Made by a program: the position numbers and the translations under genes
Notes under the pieces: model-generated
Told to the model about the DNA's origin: nothing
The model's database searches: none
What the model saw: only the letters and a program-made list of their open reading frames with translations
Assembly: GCA_965229115.1 (NCBI GenBank)
Contig: CBDDIR010000003.1
Location: 372,001-436,000, forward strand
Source: UBA7672 sp965229115
GTDB lineage: Bacteria; Pseudomonadota; Alphaproteobacteria; Caulobacterales; Hyphomonadaceae
Direction of reading: 5' to 3'
Length of the DNA: 64,000 nucleotides
Shown here: in pieces, positions 33,278-40,831 of the stretch
Layout: every line of letters begins with the position of its first letter
Position numbering within the stretch: the stretch's first letter is position 1

Positions 33278-33381
33278 GATGGGGGCGAGTTACGCGGGTG
33301 GTGTGCGTTGCCCTCGGTCCCGACTTACGTCGGGATGAGCGGAACAATGAAATGCGAGTCCCTTTGAGACTCGCCCCCATC
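33278..33381. repeat. inverted repeat element, GATGGGGGCGAGT arms
   Basis: GATGGGGGCGAGT (33278-33290) and ACTCGCCCCCATC (33369-33381) are perfect 13-bp inverted arms, with an inner CCCGACTTACGTCGGG-type hairpin. This is another dispersed-palindrome type, lying between convergent genes. Confidence 0.75.
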
Positions 33382-33405
33382 GTCTCGTCGCTTCGCGCCG
33401 ATCCA

Positions 33406-33428
33406 CTTCCCCCGTTTCACGGGGGAAG
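33406..33428. terminator. bidirectional terminator-like hairpin
   Basis: CTTCCCCCGT-TTC-ACGGGGGAAG is a perfect 10-bp stem between the convergent TonB receptor and TerC genes. There is no long T tract, so its strength is uncertain. Confidence 0.5.
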
Positions 33429-33433
33429 AAGGC

Positions 33434-34156
33434 TCAATGAGCGCCGGGCGTGATCGCTGCGGGCGTGGTTGGGTTGATCGGGCAGTGGGGGCCGATTTCT
33501 GTGCCGCCGAACCAGGTGGGGTTGCAGTCGTACACCTGCCAGCCGCCGTCCCACATCATGTGCAGGGCGACATAGACGATGATGAGCAGGCCGACATAGG
33601 CGATCCAGCGGTGCTTGGTGAGCAGGCGCGCGATGAAGGTGGCGGCGACGCCCATCAGGACGACGGAGAGCGCGAGGCCGAACACCATGATCCACGGATG
33701 ATCATGAGCGGCGCCGGCGACGGCGAGCACGTTGTCGAGCGACATCGAGACGTCGGCGATGACGATCTGGGTGACGGCCTGGGCGAGCGTCTTCTTGATG
33801 ATCGGCTTGCCGGCGATGAGGCCGTCGCCGTCGAGATCCTTGCCGGCGATGGCTTCGGGATCGTCGGAGTGTGGCGTGCGCAGTTCGCGCCACATCTTCC
33901 AGCAGACCCAGAGGAGGAGAACGCCGCCGGCCAGGAGCAGGCCGATGATGGCGAGGAGCTGGGTCGCGACGAGGGCGAAGAGGATGCGCAGGACGGTGGC
34001 GGCGAGGACGCCGATGAGGATCGCCTTGCCGCGTTGTTCCTTGGGCAGGCCGGCGGCGGCGAGGCCGATGACGACCGCATTGTCGCCCGCGAGGACGAGG
34101 TCGATGCCCACGACCATGAGGAAGGCCTGTAGCGCCTCGAAGGACAGGAAATCCAT
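33434..34156 (-). CDS. TerC-family integral membrane protein
   Basis: The 240-residue product starts at 34156 behind GGGGAGCGA. It has six or seven hydrophobic helices and the TerC signatures: DLVLAGDNAVVIGLAAAGLP near the N-terminus and QIVIADVSMSLDNVLAVAGAAHDH in the middle, each with the conserved acidic D-N/S-x-D-N pattern. C-terminal KHRWIAYVGLLIIVYVALHMMWDG follows. TerC/Alx relatives export manganese or protect against metal ions and tellurite. I looked for a yybP-ykoY manganese riboswitch in the leader and did not see one. It is divergent from rpsD. Confidence 0.9.
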   Translation of the reverse strand: MDFLSFEALQAFLMVVGIDLVLAGDNAVVIGLAAAGLPKEQRGKAILIGVLAATVLRILFALVATQLLAIIGLLLAGGVLLLWVCWKMWRELRTPHSDDPEAIAGKDLDGDGLIAGKPIIKKTLAQAVTQIVIADVSMSLDNVLAVAGAAHDHPWIMVFGLALSVVLMGVAATFIARLLTKHRWIAYVGLLIIVYVALHMMWDGGWQVYDCNPTWFGGTEIGPHCPINPTTPAAITPGAH

Positions 34157-34452
34157 GGACGTGTTCGCTCCCCGGCGGCCAGCGGCTCTGCCAGGCGCCA
34201 CAATCCTCAACTCGCGGACCTTTTCAAGCGTTCCCGCTAACCATCTGTTACGATTGATGGGGCGGCCCAAAGCCCCAGAAACCGGGAGTTTTCCGGCGGG
34301 AGGGCCGTCGGCCTTGACTTATGGCCGCCAATCCTGTTTTTGCCCGCTTCCCCGCCGGAAACGGTCGGAGAATTACGGGTGGTGCGCATTCCGCCGTTGA
34401 GATCGCGAGGGCCATAGGGGTCCCGCCGGAGCGCATCGACAAAGAGGCTACT

Positions 34453-35070
34453 ATGTCCAGGCGTCAGAACGCTAAGTACAAACTCGACCGTCGCGTGGGT
34501 GAAAACGTGTGGGGTCGTCCGAAATCCCCGATCAACAACCGCCAGACCCGCCCCGGCCAGCACGGCGCACGCCGCGCCAACAAGCCGTCGGACTTCGGCA
34601 TCCAGCTGATGGCCAAGCAGAAGCTCAAGGGCTTCTACGGCGACATCACGGAAAAACAGTTCCGCAAGACCTATGAAGAGGCCACGCGCCGCACCGGCAA
34701 CACCGCCGAGCTGCTGGTTGGCCTTCTCGAGTCGCGCCTCGACACCGTCGTGTACCGCGCCAAGTTCGTCCCGACGATCTTCGCTGCACGCCAGTTCGTG
34801 AACCACGGCCACGTCACGCTGAACGGCAAGAAAGCCAACATCGGCTCGATGCTGGTGAAGCCGGGCGACATCGTCCAGGTCAAGGAGCGCTCGCGCAACA
34901 TGGCGCTGGTGATCGAAGCCATGGGTTCGGCCGAACGTGAAGTTCCCGACTATGTGGAAGTCGACCAGAAAGCCGGCACGGCCAAGTTCATCCGCATGCC
35001 TTCGCTGACGGACATTCCGTACGCCGCGCGCATGGAACCGAACCTCGTGGTCGAATACTACTCGTCGTAA
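34453..35070 (+). CDS. rpsD: 30S ribosomal protein S4
   Basis: A 205-residue S4: MSRRQNAKYKLDRRVGENVWG at the N-terminus, QTRPGQHG, KQKLKGFYGDITEKQFRKTYEEA and the S4 RNA-binding motif ESRLDTVVYRAKFVPTIFAARQFVNHGHVTLNGKKANIGS. It ends NLVVEYYSS. S4 is a primary 16S rRNA binder in 30S assembly. As in many alphaproteobacteria, it stands alone rather than in the alpha operon. The start at 34453 follows AAAGAGG. A strong terminator lies 28 bp after the stop. Confidence 0.97.
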   Translation: MSRRQNAKYKLDRRVGENVWGRPKSPINNRQTRPGQHGARRANKPSDFGIQLMAKQKLKGFYGDITEKQFRKTYEEATRRTGNTAELLVGLLESRLDTVVYRAKFVPTIFAARQFVNHGHVTLNGKKANIGSMLVKPGDIVQVKERSRNMALVIEAMGSAEREVPDYVEVDQKAGTAKFIRMPSLTDIPYAARMEPNLVVEYYSS

Positions 35071-35098
35071 GACGGACCGCGAATTAAAGGCACTGGAG

Positions 35099-35126
35099 AG
35101 GGCGGCCTGGAAACGGGCCGCCCTTT
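35099..35126 (+). terminator. rpsD terminator
   Basis: A 9-bp perfect stem AGGGCGGCC / GGCCGCCCT around an 8-base loop is followed by TTCGCTTT. Confidence 0.75.
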
Positions 35127-35164
35127 CGCTTTGTGGGTCTGGCAATGTCCGATTGCGCTTCCTG

Positions 35165-35301
35165 ACACATCCTTCGAGACGATTGCTTTGCGATCCCTCA
35201 GGATGAGGGTGGTGGGCTTGGCTAAAATGACCTTTGCGCGGCACCCGCCGACCTCATCCTGAGGGATTGGCGCGGAGCGACAATCGTCTCGAAGGATGTG
35301 T
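35165..35301. repeat. dispersed palindromic element, type 2
   Basis: Perfect 21-bp outer arms lie at 35165-35185 and 35281-35301, starting ACACATCCTTCGAGACGATT on the left and its complement on the right. The inner arms are CCTCAGGATGAGG and CCTCATCCTGAGG. It is related to type 1 in its inner CTCAGGATGAG core but has different ends. Confidence 0.88.
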
Positions 35302-35406
35302 TCAGCATACCGAACGGGCCAGTTCGCTTTTCAGGCGAAAGGCGAGACGGGGTTGATATCTGGCGGTACGCTCCATCTGTTGCAGGGGACCAGCCAAGGA
35401 GCGTCC

Positions 35407-36252
35407 ATGTCGAGCCATTCGAGCCAGCCCAGCTACAAGGATGTCCATGCTTACACGCTGGTGGATCCGAAGAAGGCCAAGTCGTTTTCGCTGAAAGAGC
35501 GGGATACGCGAGGCGAGAAGCTGTTCGAGGGCAAGAAGGAGGCGAAGGCCTCGCTCGACGAAGATGCGATGGCTATCAACGAGCTGCAGGATGCGTTGTT
35601 TGCGTCCAAGGCCGGGTCGCTGCTGGTGGTGCTGCAGGGCATCGATACGTCGGGCAAGGACGGCACGACGAAAGAGGCGTTCAAGTTCACCAGCCCGCTG
35701 GGCGTGCAGGTGCATGCGTTCGGCAAGCCGACCGAGGAGGAGCTGGCGCACGACTATCTGTGGCGCTTGCACAAGGTGACCCCGCGCCGGGGCTACATCA
35801 CCGTTTTCAACCGCTCGCAGTATGAGGACGTGCTGGTGGTGAAGGTGCGTAACCTGGCGCCGGCGAAGATGGTCGAGGAGCGCTACGACCAGATCAACGC
35901 GTTCGAGAAGATGCTGGTGGAGAACGGCACGCGCGTTCTGAAGCTGATGCTGCACATCTCGAAGGAAGAGCAGGGCGAGCGGCTGCGCGAGCGGCTGGAG
36001 GTTCCGAAGAAGCGCTGGAAGTTCAATCCGAGCGATCTGGAAGACCGCAAGCTGTGGGATGATTATCAGGTCGCGTACGAAACGGTGCTGCAGCGTTGCT
36101 CGACGCCGCATGCGCCGTGGCATGTCGTGCCTGCCGACAGCCGATCGCGCCGCGATGCGATCGCCTCACGGTTGATCCGTGCGGAGCTGGAAGCGATGAA
36201 GCCGGAATATCCCGATCCCGGTTACCGTCTCGAGCAGTACAAGATCGACTGA
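35407..36252 (+). CDS. ppk2: polyphosphate kinase 2 family phosphotransferase
   Basis: The 281-residue protein begins at 35407 behind AAGGAG. Walker A is L-Q-G-I-D-T-S-G-K-D-G-T at about 76-87. The lid and Walker B region follow (VTPRRGYITVFNRSQYEDVLVVKV), then KMVEERYDQINAFEKMLVENGTRVLKLMLHISKEEQGERLRERLEVPKKRWKFNPSDL and HVVPADSRSRRDAIASRLI. These are the PPK2 blocks: the enzyme moves phosphate between polyphosphate and nucleotides. The second Walker A residue after D is T rather than the common A. It resembles the subgroup annotated polyphosphate:nucleotide phosphotransferase. Nucleotide preference is not predictable from this alone. Confidence 0.92.
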   Translation: MSSHSSQPSYKDVHAYTLVDPKKAKSFSLKERDTRGEKLFEGKKEAKASLDEDAMAINELQDALFASKAGSLLVVLQGIDTSGKDGTTKEAFKFTSPLGVQVHAFGKPTEEELAHDYLWRLHKVTPRRGYITVFNRSQYEDVLVVKVRNLAPAKMVEERYDQINAFEKMLVENGTRVLKLMLHISKEEQGERLRERLEVPKKRWKFNPSDLEDRKLWDDYQVAYETVLQRCSTPHAPWHVVPADSRSRRDAIASRLIRAELEAMKPEYPDPGYRLEQYKID

Positions 36253-36624
36253 CGAGCCTTTGCCAGCAGGCATGCAGGCACGCTTGATCGATTGACGCAT
36301 ACCCAAAATGGGGAATGGCGCTCGAGCATTGTCTCAAGGTATCACTGTAAACATTGGGCTACGGGGATCAGGCCACAAGCCTGCGCCGCTCACGCGGAGT
36401 AGCCCTGAAACGTGTCGGGGGCGCTGGTTGCCCAGCGCCCCCTCCATCCTCGGCCCTGGGTTGGGGGGACGGGCCTCGGAGATACAGATATCGGCTTGGG
36501 CGCCTGTTCGGGTCAATCCGGTATCACGCACTTTTCGACAGCAAATAGCCGCAGGGATTCCCCTGCGCTGCCGAGTCGCATGATTTTCCGCGCTTGAGAC
36601 GCCTTCGCACGCGAATTGCGATGA
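36253..36624. other. 372-bp gene-free leader region with strong hairpins
   Basis: No credible gene. A perfect 11-bp stem GGGGGCGCTGG / CCAGCGCCCCC (36417-36442, loop TTGC) is followed by a GGCCC ... GGGCC pair near 36455-36475, and preceded by AGGC/GCCT around 36370. They may form the 5' leader of the LuxR-type gene, a terminator for ppk2, or a small RNA. Confidence 0.4.
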
Positions 36625-37785
36625 TTGTCCGCGTTGTCGCGCGCGGAAGCACGCCATAGGTCTCTTCATGAGCCAGTGAGGTCCGACACTGCTCGGGAGA
36701 TCGTCGTGCAGCTTGCTGCGGCAGAAGCCGTGCTTGAGGAATGCCTGGGTGAGCCCGAGCGGTTGCCAGCCGCGATGGGCCAAGCGGCGCGTGCGCTGGG
36801 CTTCGACTATTTCTGCATGGTCTCGTCGAACCTTGCGCGCCCGACCTTCCTTGTCCCTGAAGAGCAGAGCGAAGGCATTTCGCGCTACTTCAACGATGGC
36901 TGGGTAAACATAGATTACCGTCAGCGCACGGAGCGGCCTCTGCCGCTGAACACGCTGTATCTCGACCATCGCGCGGTTAACGAGAACGAGCGCAGGAAGT
37001 CCGCGATCTACAACGAGCTGTTCGTGCCGATGCGCATGGCGCACTACGCCGGCATCCGCTTCCAGATGGGTGCGGATGAGGAATGGTTCTGCTTCGTCTG
37101 CCGCTCGGAAGAGGCGGGCGTCATCGAGGGGCAGAGCGCGCAGCACTTCAAGCGCATCGCCGAGCTGGCTATGAACAGCGCCTCGACGGCTTCACGCATC
37201 CACACCGAGCGGTCGTCGGGCATGATGGAAGGCCTGATGAAGTCCGGCGTGCCGGCGCTGCTGCTGGACGCGACGGGCCGCGTGACGGGCGTGACCTCGG
37301 CGGCGGAGGCGATCTTCCGCGGCGATTTCGGAATCCGCCAAGGCAAGCTTTGGAGCGCCAATCCGGGCGATGCGATACCGCTCGCCGCGTTGTCGGCCTT
37401 CGTCGCCAATGAGCGCACGCTCGATGCACGGCGTCGCGTGTTCATTCAGGGGCAGGGGCGCAGCCGCCCTGTGGTGCTGACAGCGCTGCGCGTGCTGGGC
37501 CCCGCGCTGGATCAGTTGCCGGGCGCACGCGTGCTGGTGACGCTGGAGGATCTCAATCCTTCGCAGACGGATGTGTCGGACGACCTGCGCGACATGTTCG
37601 GGCTTTCCGATGCAGAGGCGCAGATCGCGATGGCGCTGCACGATGGACACGACATCGCGGCGATCGCGGAGCGCCGCCAGACTGCGCAGGCGACGATCCG
37701 CAAGCAGGTGTCGAGCGTGTTCGACAAGATGAACGTGCATCGCCAGTCGGACCTCGTGCAGCTTCTGGCGAAGCTCAAACGCTAA
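36625..37785 (+). CDS. LuxR-type helix-turn-helix regulator
   Basis: About 386 residues. The C-terminal 65 form a LuxR/GerE-type helix-turn-helix: LRDMFGLSDAEAQIAMALHDGHDIAAIAERRQTAQATIRKQVSSVFDKMNVHRQSDLVQLL. The N-terminal 170 residues (GFDYFCMVSSN, PLNTLYLDHRAVNENERRKSAIYNELFVPMRMAHYAGIRF) look like a GAF/autoinducer-binding type sensor. A second sensor-like middle follows (GVPALLLDATGRVTGVTSAAEAIF). The TTG at 36625 is the outermost start; the true start may be further in, since no good ribosome binding site is visible there. Ligand and targets are unknown. Confidence 0.8.
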   Translation: MSALSRAEARHRSLHEPVRSDTAREIVVQLAAAEAVLEECLGEPERLPAAMGQAARALGFDYFCMVSSNLARPTFLVPEEQSEGISRYFNDGWVNIDYRQRTERPLPLNTLYLDHRAVNENERRKSAIYNELFVPMRMAHYAGIRFQMGADEEWFCFVCRSEEAGVIEGQSAQHFKRIAELAMNSASTASRIHTERSSGMMEGLMKSGVPALLLDATGRVTGVTSAAEAIFRGDFGIRQGKLWSANPGDAIPLAALSAFVANERTLDARRRVFIQGQGRSRPVVLTALRVLGPALDQLPGARVLVTLEDLNPSQTDVSDDLRDMFGLSDAEAQIAMALHDGHDIAAIAERRQTAQATIRKQVSSVFDKMNVHRQSDLVQLLAKLKR

Positions 37786-37852
37786 TCCGTATTCATCGCA
37801 CGTTCATATCGAATATCGATAATGGCCCCTGCTAGATAAAACGGGGTCTGAG

Positions 37853-38230
37853 ATGAAAAAAACAATGACACTGGCGGCGGCTGGTCTGGCGGGCGTGATG
37901 CTCTCCGGCTGCATCGTCGTCGACGCGGACGTGCGCGAGTCGCGCTGGGAATGGAATGACGATTTCGGAACGGTGCTCGGCGCGGAAGTGAGCGCGCGGG
38001 GACCTGAGGTGATGATCATCGCTCATTCGAACGGCTGCACCGACAAGCAGGATTTCGCGCCCGTGGTTCGCGATCGTGGCGATGACAAGTTCGATGTCGG
38101 CTTCCGCCGCATCAAGGACGACAACTGCAAGGCGCTCGTTCCCGATGGCCGCCGCATGAGCTGGTCGTTTGCCGAGCTTGGCGTTCCCCGCAATTCGCGG
38201 GTGTTCCTGATGAACCGCGTCGGCCGCTAG
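37853..38230 (+). CDS. small predicted lipoprotein
   Basis: A 125-residue product with a textbook lipoprotein leader (MKKTMTLAAAGLAGVMLSGC). The mature domain is compact and beta-rich: TVLGAEVSARGPEVMIIAHSNGCTDKQDFAP, DVGFRRIKDDNCKAL, MSWSFAELGVPRNSRVFLMN. Two cysteines in the mature part could pair. I have no firm family name for it. It is probably attached to the inner leaflet of the outer membrane. It ends before a strong bidirectional hairpin and is convergent with the first GIN-domain gene. Confidence 0.75.
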   Translation: MKKTMTLAAAGLAGVMLSGCIVVDADVRESRWEWNDDFGTVLGAEVSARGPEVMIIAHSNGCTDKQDFAPVVRDRGDDKFDVGFRRIKDDNCKALVPDGRRMSWSFAELGVPRNSRVFLMNRVGR

Positions 38231-38316
38231 AAGCCGACTGGTTCCACTGCTCGTCCCGACAGCGTATCGGGTCCCAGGGTCACTCAGCAGCCGGCGCCAC
38301 AACGACGGCGCCCTGG

Positions 38317-38345
38317 ATCCCGCTCCGGTTTTGCCGGAGCGGGAT
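38317..38345. terminator. 12-bp perfect hairpin between convergent genes
   Basis: ATCCCGCTCCGG-TTTTG-CCGGAGCGGGAT is a perfect stem. It ends a longer palindromic stretch starting near 38250 (CCCAGGGTCACTCAG ... CGCCCTGG), so it may be a mobile palindromic element serving as a terminator for both strands. Confidence 0.65.
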
Positions 38346-38357
38346 GAGCAATTTCTC

Positions 38358-39065
38358 TTAGCGGCGCTCGAGTTTGACTTCGCCGCCGCTGCTTTCTTCG
38401 TGCACGAAGGTGGGCGGATTGCCGATGAAGCGGATGTCCGAGCCGGAAGATGCCTGGCCAGTGGCGCTGAGCGATGCGCCGACATCGACGTCGGAGCCGC
38501 TGGTTGCAGAGGCGGTGACTGTCTCGCAGGCGAAATCCTTGCCGTCGAAATCGGCGCCGCCAGATGCCTTGATGGTGGCCGACTTGCAGGAGCCGGACAC
38601 GCGCACATCGCTGCCGCCGTTACTTTCGACGGAGAGCTGATCGACCTTCAGGTTTGTCGCGTCGAAATCGGACCCGCCGCTGGCACGCAGCTCCAGGGTG
38701 GCAAGGGTGAGGCCGCTGGTTTCGATATCAACGCCGCCGGCTGCGTGGATGCGCGCGTAGTTCGGCGCGGTGATGGTGACGACGTCGTGGGAGCCGACGC
38801 TGAACCAGTTCATCGAGGTGTGTTCGCGATGGACTTTGAGCGTCGTGCCTTGTTGCTCGACGACGAGCTTGTCGAGCTTGGACTTGGGGCCTTCGGCGTT
38901 GATCGCGAAGGGGCCTTGCTTCAGCACAAGGTTGACGCCGCCTGAGGCTTCGATGGCGTCGAAGCCAGCGTTGTTGAAGCTGCGGGTCTCGGTTGCTTCA
39001 GTCATGACGCAGCCGCTGGTAGCAGCCAGCGCCGCTGCGCAGAGGAGCGGTGTGATCGGGTTCAT
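38358..39065 (-). CDS. GIN-domain (DUF2807) lipoprotein 1
   Basis: A 235-residue lipoprotein (lipobox AATSGC) with a beta-helical GIN (DUF2807) domain: FDAIEASGGVNLVLKQGPFAINAEGP, LVVEQQGTTLKVHRE, then repeated short strands with S-G-G-S-D-F/V-D-V (LELRASGGSDFDA, LSVESNGGSDVRVSG, IKASGGADFDG, GQASSGSDIRFIG). The repeated G/S-D turns define a right-handed beta-helix ladder. GIN proteins are thought to act in envelope adhesion or stress, but no reaction is known. It is 15 bp from the next GIN gene, so they form an operon. Confidence 0.9.
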   Translation of the reverse strand: MNPITPLLCAAALAATSGCVMTEATETRSFNNAGFDAIEASGGVNLVLKQGPFAINAEGPKSKLDKLVVEQQGTTLKVHREHTSMNWFSVGSHDVVTITAPNYARIHAAGGVDIETSGLTLATLELRASGGSDFDATNLKVDQLSVESNGGSDVRVSGSCKSATIKASGGADFDGKDFACETVTASATSGSDVDVGASLSATGQASSGSDIRFIGNPPTFVHEESSGGEVKLERR

Positions 39066-39080
39066 GGGTGCTTTCCTGGC

Positions 39081-39740
39081 CTAGCGCGCGCTGACCGAGC
39101 CGCCGCTGGACTCGTCGCGGTCGAGGCGGGCGGGATTGCCGGCGAAGCGGACGCTGGCGCCGGAGGACGCGTCGCCGCTGGCTTTGGCCGTGGCGAAGGC
39201 TTCAGCGCTGGCGCCGGAGGAGGCTTCGATGCTGGCGGATTCGCACTTCAGGTTCTTGCCTTCGAACTGCGCGCCCGAGGAGGCGTCGCCGTGAAGGGAC
39301 TTGCACGCGCCGGAGAGTTCGATCGAGGCGCCGGAGGAAACGTCGATCTCGACATCGGCGAGCTGGAGGTTGGAGCCGGTGATGCTGGAGCCCGAGGAGG
39401 CTTCGAAGCCGGTGTAGGCGGGGGCGGAGACATCGACGCGATAGCGGGCGTTATCGCCCCAGCCCATCATCTTCTGCTTGCGGCCGATGTGGAGCGTGTG
39501 GTCGCGGACTTCCACGATCAGGTTGTCGAGGTTGGCGTTGTTCGGGCTCGTGGCCTTCACGTTGAACGCGCCCTGGGTGACGACGACTTCGACGCCAGCG
39601 GAGGCGTCGACCTCATCGAAGCCGGTGTAGCTGGAGCGGCGTGATTCCGAATACGGCTGGCCGTTGGCGTTGCCGACGACGCAGCCGGCAGCGGAAAACG
39701 CGGCGAGGGTGGGGAGGAGGATCAGGAAAGCGCGATGCAT
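39081..39740 (-). CDS. GIN-domain (DUF2807) lipoprotein 2
   Basis: A 219-residue paralogue with lipobox FSAAGC. It starts YTGFDEVDASAGVEVVVTQGAFNVKATSP and repeats S-S-G-A-S-I/V through the ladder (FEASSGSSITGSNL, IDVSSGASIELSG, IEASSGASAEAFA, DASSGASVRFAG). Here the turn residues are mostly serine-alanine rather than glycine-aspartate, so copies 1 and 2 differ in surface chemistry. A 255-bp gap separates it from GIN gene 3; that gap has no gene that I can support. Confidence 0.9.
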   Translation of the reverse strand: MHRAFLILLPTLAAFSAAGCVVGNANGQPYSESRRSSYTGFDEVDASAGVEVVVTQGAFNVKATSPNNANLDNLIVEVRDHTLHIGRKQKMMGWGDNARYRVDVSAPAYTGFEASSGSSITGSNLQLADVEIDVSSGASIELSGACKSLHGDASSGAQFEGKNLKCESASIEASSGASAEAFATAKASGDASSGASVRFAGNPARLDRDESSGGSVSAR

Positions 39741-39995
39741 CAGTGTTGCCCTTTTTTATCGTCTTCTTCTGGACGGACTTTCGAGCTGGGCTTTTGCCTC
39801 TGACCGAAGGCTCCGCGATTTCCTGATAGCCTGTTTCTTATCGAAAAACAATATGTCGGTCGGATCGGGATAGTAGGAGCGAACCGGCGGCGTTGGCATT
39901 ATGAGGGGTCTTCTTGTCGCCGCCGGTTCTTCCGTGGTGCTGGCGCGCTCCTGGGTCAGGTGGGGTCAGGGGCGCGGCCAGTTTCGTGACGCCGG

Positions 39996-40709
39996 CTAGT
40001 CGGCCAGCGAAACCTTGGAGTCGAAGCGGTCGTGCGTTTCCTTGAAGTCGCGCGGGCGGCCGCTGATGCGAACGGTGGAGGCCATGCCGGCGTTGGCGAC
40101 GGCTTTCTCTGAAGCGAAGGCGTGGGCATTCGAGGCGAAGCCGGCGTCGATGTGCGTCTCGCGGCACTTCAGCTTGCTGGCGGTGAGTTCGGACGCGGTG
40201 CCGAGCGTTGCGCTGAGCCTGGCGCATGTGCCGGCGAGGTCGAACTCTGTGGCGGCGTCTGCGGTGATGGTGACGTTCCGGGCTTGCAGGTTCTTGATGT
40301 CGACTTCGACGGCGGCCTGCGCGGTGATGGTGAGGTCGTTGACCTTGAGCGTGTCGGCCTCGAACTCGATGGCGGCGTCGAACTTCAGCGCGTCGAGCGA
40401 GGGCGCGGAGATGCGGACGACATCCTCGATCTTGCCCTTGATGTTCTTGTTCTGCGGGCGGGTGATGCGCAGCGTGTCGCCGACTTTCTCGACGATGATG
40501 TTGTGCAGGCCGTCGTATTTCGAGTCGATCACGACGGAGTAGGTCGGGCTCTGGGTGAACTCGATCTTGAAGGCGGCGGAGGCTTCGATCTTCTTGAAGC
40601 CGGCGAGGTTGTAGGTGCGGACTTCGGCGTTGGCGGGGGCGGCCAGGCCGACGGCAGCGACGGCTGCTGCAGTGGCGGTGATGATGGCGGTGGCGAGCAG
40701 CAGGCGCAT
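39996..40709 (-). CDS. GIN-domain (DUF2807) exported protein 3
   Basis: A 237-residue paralogue with a Sec signal peptide (cleavage after A-P-A-N-A) in place of a lipobox, so it should be soluble in the periplasm or surface-exposed. The domain begins FKKIEASAAFKIEFTQSPTYSVVIDSKYD and the ladder has A-A-x-E-F/V-D repeats (LKFDAAIEFEADTL, ITAQAAVEVDIKN, ITADAATEFDLAG). It is the first gene of the cluster. A promoter with an operator-like AACTAG-N4-TTAGTT lies about 60 bp upstream. Confidence 0.9.
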   Translation of the reverse strand: MRLLLATAIITATAAAVAAVGLAAPANAEVRTYNLAGFKKIEASAAFKIEFTQSPTYSVVIDSKYDGLHNIIVEKVGDTLRITRPQNKNIKGKIEDVVRISAPSLDALKFDAAIEFEADTLKVNDLTITAQAAVEVDIKNLQARNVTITADAATEFDLAGTCARLSATLGTASELTASKLKCRETHIDAGFASNAHAFASEKAVANAGMASTVRISGRPRDFKETHDRFDSKVSLAD

Positions 40710-40767
40710 GGGAGTTATCTCCTTCTTGGGTGTGCCGTTGATGGCAACTAATAGCTTAGGAGTATCT

Positions 40768-40788
40768 AACTAGGCTTTTAGTTGTCAA
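40768..40788 (-). promoter_or_regulatory. promoter and putative BlaI-type operator of the GIN-domain cluster
   Basis: A minus-strand TTGACA -35 box (40783-40788) abuts AACTAG-GCTT-TTAGTT (40768-40783). The latter is one base off the AACTAG-N4-CTAGTT dyad upstream of the blaI-like gene at 28074. A weaker half copy (AACTAATAGCTTAG) follows at 40746. A BlaI-type repressor here would block the promoter. Confidence 0.5.
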
Positions 40789-40831
40789 GCGGGCGCCGAG
40801 GAGATTTCGCAATACGCGCGGTTTATGGGGT

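Noticed and set aside
34157..34260. A yybP-ykoY manganese riboswitch upstream of the TerC gene
   Set aside because: The conserved core was not found in the leader; only a plain ribosome binding site (GGGGAGCGA) is clear.
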